Source of the DNA: Bacteroidales bacterium
GTDB lineage: Bacteria; Bacteroidota; Bacteroidia; Bacteroidales; FEN-979
Reading direction: 5' to 3'
Assembly (NCBI GenBank): GCA_030681475.1
Contig: JAUXWT010000029.1
Coordinates: 1-56,452 of the forward strand
DNA length: 56,452 bases
Each line of letters begins with the position of its first letter. Positions within the stretch are counted from its first letter, which is position 1. The notes under the pieces are model-generated. The model saw only the letters and a list, made by a program, of their open reading frames with translations, was not told the DNA's origin and did no database searches. Below, one piece after another: positions 28,001-33,724 of the stretch. The translations under genes were made by a program, and so were the position numbers.

Positions 28001-28515
28001 AATGGTGTAATTCCCAGGATGATCGCATCAACGCCACGGATTTGCGTAACTTCAGAAATGGTTACGGGTGATGCCGGATAAAATTCGTTTTTGGAATATA
28101 CCTGCATGTTTTTGACATAATCAACCGGGCGATTGTCGTTGTCAAGCGGAATGCGGGGGGCAGGTACAATTTCCACATTGTGAATGATTTCAGTAAACGT
28201 TGTAATGACCCTCAGTTTCGGAGTGGAACCTTGTGGTATAGCGATATATTTTCCTTTTCCCGGTAAATTTGGCATGCCCTCCTCATTGAACAGAAATGTA
28301 CCCGGAAGGTTGATATATTTCATATTTATCCCTTGAACTTCCTGGTCTTCAAGAGAAAAACCAGGTACGGTAAAGTTCACCCTGACAGAAGTAAGTTTTG
28401 AATCAACCAGGTCAAAACCAGGTTTTCCCACGATATCAGGGTAAATAAACTGCTGCGCAATTGTGCTTGTTGTTGCAATCAGTAACATAACAATGAAAAA
28501 GAAGAATTTTCTCAT
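25003..28515 (-). CDS. Gingipain-like C25 cysteine peptidase with PKD domains and T9SS signal
   Basis: A 1170-residue secreted peptidase. The start MRKFFFFIVMLL at 28515 gives a signal peptide ending STIA|Q (Q-rule). A propeptide is followed by the C25 catalytic domain (about 225-590), beginning EYIILTPTG. The catalytic dyad is visible as MLQHRDHGEYFGWG (His about residue 489) and FSINCQTGAYQ (Cys about 523), about 34 apart as in gingipains. Then come two PKD domains (FSASATNLCIETAVDFTD; DFQDAAGCPGLPVAFTDQ), two Ig-like modules and a type A sorting domain (ISPNPNDGKFSLDI ... KGVYRLKVEGKG). It is not PorU, since it carries its own sorting domain. Likely a surface or secreted endopeptidase; specificity unknown. 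Confidence 0.9.
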   Translation of the reverse strand: MRKFFFFIVMLLIATTSTIAQQFIYPDIVGKPGFDLVDSKLTSVRVNFTVPGFSLEDQEVQGINMKYINLPGTFLFNEEGMPNLPGKGKYIAIPQGSTPKLRVITTFTEIIHNVEIVPAPRIPLDNDNRPVDYVKNMQVYSKNEFYPASPVTISEVTQIRGVDAIILGITPFQYNPVTKDLLVYKDIQVKITFEGGNGHFGNDAFRSAWWDPILQDNLLNYTSLPVVNYNARLQTYGKAPLTDECEYIILTPTGPDFLAWADTIRKFRTEQGVLTKVFTVDQVGGNTVTAIEAFINNAYNTWTIKPVACLILGDYGTDGAKNIISHLYTHPASYPSFASDNKYADVNNDEMPDVVFSRITANDATQLEIMVTKFLNYERNPPVNPRFYDKPITALGWQTERWFQLCSEVVGGYFKNVHGKNPRRINKIYSGTPGTVWSTATNTNTMVNYFGPNGLNYIPSSPATLGGWDGGTATHVNQAIDSGAFMLQHRDHGEYFGWGEPSYKIANINQLTNTDLTFVFSINCQTGAYQRSSECFGEHFHRYFKNGHNSGALGLVCPSEVSYSFVNDTFVWGMYDNMWPDFMPAEGTNPASRGVLPAFGCAAGKYFLKQSNWPYNGGDKLVTYRLFHMFGDAFQVLYTEIPQPLTVTHDLEINYGDTTFAIQTNDSAFIALTCDDQILATGYGSASGPVNLTIPLIPVGSQVKVTVTKHNFYRYTDFVPVTTMALQANFSASATNLCIETAVDFTDLSSGDPISWAWIFQGGTPGTSTDQNPTGITYNQPGNHDVTLTVSKATGDPVTMIKTAYIKVTNMPVADFQDAAGCPGLPVAFTDQTNANGGTITNRTWNFGDPNSGSNNTSYDQNPTHTYNDPGTYIVSLEVKTNGVCTDIKMKEVVINSTPSAAVIPQGETSICKDVTGMIYTTDGATGATTYNWLLEPEGCGTITGNGPTGSLTLTPGFTGAFTIRVQGENECGHGVFSEELPVAVIEAPAIPEKPSGADSLDVNKTAQSNFTVAEVPGALTYAWMLAPEIAGTIIGSGGTGTVVWNNTYRGLTSVTVKAINACGESVASEEKTLNLYSTLGLSENNGIGISISPNPNDGKFSLDITSTIVSKISLTVYNTLGIVVYTDNDIRFNGKLHRNLDLSNLSKGVYRLKVEGKGVSNTINVVIGK

Positions 28516-28548
28516 GAGTCTGATTTTAAAGGTTTCAATGCAGGAGGG

Positions 28549-28597
28549 CCCTGTCAAAGTCTATCACCCTGACAGGGTGTTAGGTGGGACAAAAATA
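28549..28597 (-). promoter_or_regulatory. Promoter region of the C25 gene with inverted repeats
   Basis: On the minus strand TATTTTTG at 28597-28590 matches the -7 consensus. Between it and the start lie CACCCTG-A-CAGGGTG (28565-28579) and an alternative pair CCCTGTCA (28549-28556) / TGACAGGG (28570-28577), which could form competing hairpins in the leader. Confidence 0.4.
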
Positions 28598-28645
28598 GAA
28601 AAAATGATTAAATAATAGAGAATATTGTTAAAAAAATAACAGATT

Positions 28646-30736
28646 TTATCGGATCACCATCAGCTTTTTTACAGTGGAAGCATCTTTGGTACTGAACTGA
28701 AAATAGAAAAGACCCTGCGTCAAATTCGATGCATCAAATGCAAATGAATGATTACCAGACAACAAACCGGGATAGGTGATGGTGTAAATCTGTAGCCCAA
28801 GGGAGTTCAATACCTTCACAGTTACATCGGAGGCATTTACCAGAGACACTGAGAGGGCAACACGGTCCTTGCAAGGATTCGGTGACAGGGAACATGTGAG
28901 GGCAGCGGTAATTTCAGGGGTTCCCACGATTGGATTGTCAATCCATACTTTGAGGGCAGGATCACCCAGGACATTGCAATCATAATGGCACCAGCGCTGG
29001 GCTCCGGGTTCATATTCTCCGGGGAGGCCAACCCAAGGCGCAGTTTTGATCTTTGACATGGTGTGCGCCGAGCCAAGTTCTGCACATGCCTGTTCGGGAT
29101 CCGGGTTATACAGGGCGCTTACAAATTCACGATGAAGGTGAGCCGAAGGACCTTCGGTTGTACCCTCGTTGAACCAACCATAGCGGGAGTTGAATATCCC
29201 GCCAACAAGAAAGTTATCGATAGAGGTAGATAATTCGGCAATGCAATCCGATTCATCAAAGGCGCCACAGATACATCCATGGGTGTACATTAGCTGGTAA
29301 TTGTGGCTAACCCCGTTAACCTGCGAAAAATTCTGATTTGTAATATCCCAGTTTGAAAGCCGCATCATATAGGTGGCATTGGCATGACCGCAATGATGAA
29401 TGAATGATTTTCCTGCATTGATCCCTGCAAGCAACTGTCCGACACCCCAGTTATATCCCGCAGCATCATATAATCTCGTAATGTTGTTTTGTGCCGATGG
29501 AATGCCATACGTAAAATATCCGTTGTCATTATGATCATCAACTAAAAGCTCAAGATAGTCCGAACCATAGGTTAAAGGGGGATCATAAAGGAATTCTGAA
29601 ACGAGGAAAGGTTTCGTCATCTCCTCAGCCACAGGGTTGCCCTGGTAGGAGACAGATTTGTGTACCATCTTTGCAAGTTCACCGGCATTGCTGAACGACA
29701 TCCGTCCCACGGAGAGTTCCGGCAGCAGATCGTCTTCGCCGGGTTCACCCCATTTGTTGTTGCCATTGGTATTCCAGGTACCGTCGAGCGCTGAAAAGTA
29801 AATGTCGGCGGGAATATTGTAATCCACGTAGCCTGATCCTGAGAAAACATAGCAGTAAAACCCCCTGTAAGGGACAACTTCGGCATCGCCCCCCAGGATC
29901 ACCTGTTCAATGCCGTTGTTCTGGTACTCACTGATGATATAGTTCCGCATTTTTTCGGGTAAATCCTGTCCGGTCACCGATCCGATTGATTCGATGGTGG
30001 CGATCTGCGTTATAAGGCCCTTCCCGTTGTAATAATTCACCAGATCCTGAAATCCGTTCTGAAACAGGGCCGGGGTAACAATGAGTATTTGGTAGTTTGT
30101 TTTCAGGGCAGTTTTGACCGGGTATTGATCCATCATCCCGGGGTTCTGCGCAAAGGACCGGACTCTTTTCAATGCGCTTTTCGAAGCAGTGAGGTTTTTA
30201 AGTGCGTTACTGGCGTTAATATCCTTTTCGGTCGCGATTTGTACAGTTACTTTTTGATAATATGATAAGGTCTGTTTTGCAGGGTTATAGATCACCGGTG
30301 TAAATGTTGACAGGGCAAATGCATAGCCATTCAAATAGGAATTGATCAGGTTACCTGTTGGGATGGCAGGATAATTGATATCTGAAAGATAGATCTGTTC
30401 ATTTTTAATAAATATTCCATCCGGTATTTTCGAGATGGGTTGCATCCATTGTTGAGGATACAATAAATAGGTTCCAGGGATCGGTGTGAGCGATTCGCCA
30501 ACAATTTTAATGGAGATGGCCTTTTCTCCCGGAGGCAGCATCATGGCAATTTGGTGGTAGGGTAACATGGGCTCGCCATGGAGCCCGGCAAGCATGGTAT
30601 TGTCGAGCGTAACAGACTGATATAGCCCGTGCTGCGCAATGTTAACCTGGGAAAAAGTAAACACTTTTTCAACATTACCCGCGAATAACGTGACAACCAG
30701 GAGGAAGGCAAGGAGTCCGGCAATTGTTTTTTTCAT
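28646..30736 (-). CDS. Second gingipain-like C25 peptidase, T9SS cargo
   Basis: A 696-residue peptidase from MKKTIAGLLAFLLVV at 30736; a longer frame starts at 30814 but would bury the signal peptide. The propeptide-like region (25-230) contains MLPPGEKAISIKIVG and YLYPQ-like strands. The C25 domain (235-620) begins YQILIVTPALFQ and carries the dyad FIHHCGHANATYMM (His about 449) and YTHGCICGAFDES (Cys about 488). Unlike its neighbour it lacks PKD domains and goes straight to a type A sorting domain (SLSPNPCKDRVALSVSL ... QGLFYFQFSTKD ... KLMVIR). The signal peptide ends LFA|G, not Q. It is divergent from, not a simple copy of, the adjacent C25 gene. Confidence 0.9.
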   Translation of the reverse strand: MKKTIAGLLAFLLVVTLFAGNVEKVFTFSQVNIAQHGLYQSVTLDNTMLAGLHGEPMLPYHQIAMMLPPGEKAISIKIVGESLTPIPGTYLLYPQQWMQPISKIPDGIFIKNEQIYLSDINYPAIPTGNLINSYLNGYAFALSTFTPVIYNPAKQTLSYYQKVTVQIATEKDINASNALKNLTASKSALKRVRSFAQNPGMMDQYPVKTALKTNYQILIVTPALFQNGFQDLVNYYNGKGLITQIATIESIGSVTGQDLPEKMRNYIISEYQNNGIEQVILGGDAEVVPYRGFYCYVFSGSGYVDYNIPADIYFSALDGTWNTNGNNKWGEPGEDDLLPELSVGRMSFSNAGELAKMVHKSVSYQGNPVAEEMTKPFLVSEFLYDPPLTYGSDYLELLVDDHNDNGYFTYGIPSAQNNITRLYDAAGYNWGVGQLLAGINAGKSFIHHCGHANATYMMRLSNWDITNQNFSQVNGVSHNYQLMYTHGCICGAFDESDCIAELSTSIDNFLVGGIFNSRYGWFNEGTTEGPSAHLHREFVSALYNPDPEQACAELGSAHTMSKIKTAPWVGLPGEYEPGAQRWCHYDCNVLGDPALKVWIDNPIVGTPEITAALTCSLSPNPCKDRVALSVSLVNASDVTVKVLNSLGLQIYTITYPGLLSGNHSFAFDASNLTQGLFYFQFSTKDASTVKKLMVIR

Positions 30737-30757
30737 GATGATGCATTTTTTGCTACA

Positions 30758-30765
30758 CAAAACTA
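30758..30765 (-). promoter_or_regulatory. -7 promoter element for the second C25 gene
   Basis: The minus strand reads TAGTTTTG (TAnnTTTG), 22 bases before the start, giving a leader of only about 15 bases. Confidence 0.4.
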
Positions 30766-30794
30766 CAAATAATATGATAATTAACAGTGTAAGA

Positions 30795-30829
30795 GGAAAA
30801 AAGAGAAAGGCCATCCCTTTGGACAGCCT
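30795..30829 (-). terminator. Probable terminator after the Omp28-like gene
   Basis: On the minus strand, GAGGCTGTCC-AAAGG-GATGGCC forms an imperfect stem (AGGC/GCCT and TCC/GGA with two internal mismatches), followed by TTTCTCTTTTTT. It lies about 32 bases after the stop at 30861. Confidence 0.5.
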
Positions 30830-30860
30830 CTCAGATAAAGAATCCTGATTGACAGGAGTT

Positions 30861-32384
30861 CTATTTGATCAGGATTTTCTGGCTGATTTTCATTTCTCCA
30901 TTCTGAATGTTAAGAAGATAGAGCCCGGAACCAAGTCCAGAAAGGTTCAGGTTTTTCAAGGTTTTACCGTTGATGGGCACATCTGTTTCGGTATAAACCG
31001 ATATACCCAGGTTGTTTGTGATACTCAGATCGGCAACAACGCTTTGAGATGCATTCATCTCTAAAGTAAACTCACCATGACTTGGGTTTGGGAACACGGA
31101 GATGGAAACATCCTTTGATTTTTCACCGATCCGTGTGCAGGCATCCAGGTAGGTGGAGATGGTTTTTGAATCCTGGCAGGCGCCCATGTCAACGAGGACA
31201 TTGAAGTTGTGTGCCCCGATGCCATATTGAGCATATGTAACATCAATGGTTGGCGTAGTTGCGCCACCTGGAGTCCACAAATATGAAACTGCGCCCGGCG
31301 TAGTTGCGTCTAAGGTAATGGTCTGGTACCAGCATACCATGGTATCAGGATTAGCAACTACGTTAATGACCGGAGCAACCTGAATATATGCAGTTTTGGT
31401 AATTGTATCAATCTGGCTTCCACGATCAACGATAAGCATGACGTCATAAGTGCCGCAAATATCATAAGTAACCACTGGATTCTTCTGGGTGGAGGTTGCA
31501 GGAGCGCCGCCCGGGAATGTCCATTGATAAGTTTCCGGAACACCGATGTAGCCCCCGGTCGTTTCATTGGTAAAGGTGACCAGTTCGCCGGCATTGATCG
31601 AGGTGGCAGAAGCTGAAAATTCGGGCACAAGATCAATCACGCCACGTTTCAGCCCCTGAAAGGTGGTCCATTTTTTAACTGTACCCCCTGTGATGTTTCC
31701 CTGTCCGGCATCAAGATTTTGCAACCAGGCAACGAATTCGCAATCTTCAAGAGGCCAGGCCGGCAGCATCGAAAAATTAAGAACCACTGTTTGAACCGGG
31801 CCGCTGGTAAAGTCGATCAATGTTCCGTTCTGATCAGGTACCATCAGGCGGTTAACATGCTCCAGGTGAGTCTGCCCTTGCCAATTTTGCATGATATGTG
31901 ACTGGGTAACTGCAAAATTAAGTCTCACATTGGTGGCGGTTACGGTACCGAGTTTTGTAATGGTAAAGGTAATTGTATAATCAAGCCCGGTGTGTGTTTC
32001 GGTCATATCCATTTCAACAGGCGATGCTACCGCAATGGCGGAATTGTACTTGGGAAGGTAGTTAGGGTACATCGAAACGGTATAGCTTCCGCCAACCACT
32101 GCCTGGTTCCCGTCGAAAGTTGCCGTTGGATACCCGGTGATGTTATACAGCGAATTGCGTGCATTGGAGTATGCATTGGCATAAGTATCGCCATTATGAT
32201 TTTCGACAACTGCGACTTTTTTACCATTTGCAAGGAGATCGTCAACGCCCATGGCGGCGCCGGGGCAATAGGTACACCATGTACCGGTACCTACTTCAAC
32301 CACAACCATTTCGCGGGGTGTGGTTTGGGCCATCATAAAAATTGTGGCCGAAATGAATACAAGAGAAAGTAATGCTTTTTTCAT
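30861..32384 (-). CDS. Omp28-like thioredoxin-fold T9SS protein with PKD domain
   Basis: A 507-residue exported protein from MKKALLSLVFISATIF at 32384, signal peptide ending FMMA|Q (Q-rule). An N-terminal thioredoxin-like domain of the Omp28-related family follows: VVVEVGTGTWCTYCPGAAMG holds a CTYC redox motif, and GYPTATFDG holds the cis-Pro. After about residue 250 there is a PKD domain (FSASATSINAGELVTFTN ... WTFPGGAPA), an Ig-like repeat and a type A sorting domain (VFPNPSHGEFTLEM ... GSGLYLLNIQNGE). Expected location: cell surface. The CxxC suggests thiol-disulfide activity on exported proteins. A -7 element TACATTTG lies 44 bases upstream (32428-32435). Confidence 0.85.
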   Translation of the reverse strand: MKKALLSLVFISATIFMMAQTTPREMVVVEVGTGTWCTYCPGAAMGVDDLLANGKKVAVVENHNGDTYANAYSNARNSLYNITGYPTATFDGNQAVVGGSYTVSMYPNYLPKYNSAIAVASPVEMDMTETHTGLDYTITFTITKLGTVTATNVRLNFAVTQSHIMQNWQGQTHLEHVNRLMVPDQNGTLIDFTSGPVQTVVLNFSMLPAWPLEDCEFVAWLQNLDAGQGNITGGTVKKWTTFQGLKRGVIDLVPEFSASATSINAGELVTFTNETTGGYIGVPETYQWTFPGGAPATSTQKNPVVTYDICGTYDVMLIVDRGSQIDTITKTAYIQVAPVINVVANPDTMVCWYQTITLDATTPGAVSYLWTPGGATTPTIDVTYAQYGIGAHNFNVLVDMGACQDSKTISTYLDACTRIGEKSKDVSISVFPNPSHGEFTLEMNASQSVVADLSITNNLGISVYTETDVPINGKTLKNLNLSGLGSGLYLLNIQNGEMKISQKILIK

Positions 32385-32427
32385 AAGGATGGATTTGATG
32401 AATTTTAGTGAATAGAAAAACACGACG

Positions 32428-32435
32428 CAAATGTA
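32428..32435 (-). promoter_or_regulatory. -7 promoter element for the Omp28-like gene
   Basis: The minus strand reads TACATTTG (TAnnTTTG) 44 bases upstream of the chosen start at 32384, which supports that start over the longer frame from 32423. Confidence 0.45.
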
Positions 32436-32516
32436 TGAAAAATATATTTTCAGATATACTTATATATATGTTATTTCTTAGTGTAAAAAAAACAGAATGA
32501 ACATAATGCAGCGTAA

Positions 32517-33620
32517 TTAACCATCTAACCTGGCGAGCGCAAAAGCATAAGCCCCGATAGAAACCGCTCTGGAGGTTCCAAGCCGGGATATCCCCACTCC
32601 GATTTTTTTATCTGGATCGAAAGTCAGGCTTTGGTTTGTGAACGGAACCGGGATCTCAACAGAAGATGATTTCAGGAATGATGTCAAACCAGATTCATTT
32701 TCAAGGTTATATGCAACAACTTCCATTCTGTCAAGGGAATGACCCGACATGGTATCAAATGGATAATTCATCTCGTCAACCAGCTTTTGAAGAAAAAGGG
32801 GATATGCTCCGGATAATCCCCCGCCAATGACCACAAGTCCATCCAACAGGGTGACGGCATTGGCAATGGCATCGGCGGCATCTCTTGCGAAGGCCTCAAA
32901 TGCCTGGATCGCGGCTGGCTGATCTCCCTTTACCCTGCCCATCCCGATCTCAAAAATATCTCTTGGCTCGGGGCAGGAGGCCATATTCACACCTGTGTTA
33001 TTTGCATATTCACGCTTGATCCCGCGGATACTTACACTCTCTTCTGCATCCCAGTGTTTAAAGGTGCGGTTTCGCATCCGGTTGATCTCCCCACCTGAGC
33101 TGTTATCACCAAAAAGCAAGCCGTTACGAGTAACAATTCCGCCGCCGAACCCGGTACCGAAGGTCACTCCGAAAAGGTTTCTGTATCGTTTGGGATTCCC
33201 TGCCTCTTCAAGTTTTTTGTTGATTTCAGGGAGTAGTCCTGCAATGGCTTCCCCATAGGCAAACAGGTCTCCATCGTTGTTAATGAATACCGGGATGCCA
33301 AACGTTTCCTGCAACATGGGACCAAGAGCGACTCCTCCTTTAAAAAATGGCAGGTTTTGCAGGTCGCCGATAATTCCGTTCTCATAATCGGCCGGGCCCG
33401 GAAAAGCAAAACTGATGGCCACCGGCTTATCCACCAGCTTATTTTCAACATGGCGGAAACCCTCGATGATGGTTTTCAGCAATACTTCAAGGGATTCAGC
33501 TTTTGCCGGGAGAACAAAGTGATCCAGTATCTCCTGTTCAGCCTGTACCGCGCTGAATACCATATTAGTACCCCCCGCGTCAAGCGTCATCACCGTTCGG
33601 CTGTCATTTTTATACGTCAT
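32517..33620 (-). CDS. ROK-family sugar kinase
   Basis: A 367-residue ROK-family protein, probably a glucokinase or related hexose/N-acetylhexosamine kinase. The N-terminal phosphate loop reads MTLDAGGTNMVFSAV, the substrate region VFINNDGDLFAYGEA contains the catalytic Asp, and FGVTFGTGFGGGIV is the second glycine-rich block; GLVVIGGGLSGAYPLF is the adenosine loop. The classical zinc-binding CxCGxxGCxE motif of ROK proteins is not seen; instead SGGEINRMRNRTFKHWD is present, so this is a subgroup without the zinc site. It follows polA on the same strand with a 100-base gap filled by an 8-base repeat. Confidence 0.8.
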   Translation of the reverse strand: MTYKNDSRTVMTLDAGGTNMVFSAVQAEQEILDHFVLPAKAESLEVLLKTIIEGFRHVENKLVDKPVAISFAFPGPADYENGIIGDLQNLPFFKGGVALGPMLQETFGIPVFINNDGDLFAYGEAIAGLLPEINKKLEEAGNPKRYRNLFGVTFGTGFGGGIVTRNGLLFGDNSSGGEINRMRNRTFKHWDAEESVSIRGIKREYANNTGVNMASCPEPRDIFEIGMGRVKGDQPAAIQAFEAFARDAADAIANAVTLLDGLVVIGGGLSGAYPLFLQKLVDEMNYPFDTMSGHSLDRMEVVAYNLENESGLTSFLKSSSVEIPVPFTNQSLTFDPDKKIGVGISRLGTSRAVSIGAYAFALARLDG

Positions 33621-33636
33621 ATCTCCAAATTTTCAG

Positions 33637-33724
33637 ATTTCACCATTTCACCATTTCGCTATTTCACCATTTCGCTATTTCACCATTTCGCTATTTCGCT
33701 ATTTCGCTATTTCGCTATTTCAAT
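33637..33724. repeat. Two-variant 8-bp tandem repeat between polA and the ROK gene
   Basis: Eleven units of 8 bases: variant A = ATTTCACC, variant B = ATTTCGCT, in the order A A B A B A B B B B and a last unit ATTTCAAT. The last unit contains the polA stop codon (minus strand, 33720-33722). The array occupies nearly the whole gap to the next gene on the same strand. Confidence 0.9.

Noticed and set aside
25003-28515. C25 protein considered as PorU sortase
   Set aside because: It carries PKD domains and its own type A sorting domain, whereas PorU has a different architecture; more likely a cargo peptidase.
33637-33724. 8-bp array considered as a CRISPR-like array
   Set aside because: Units are contiguous without spacers and no cas genes are present.
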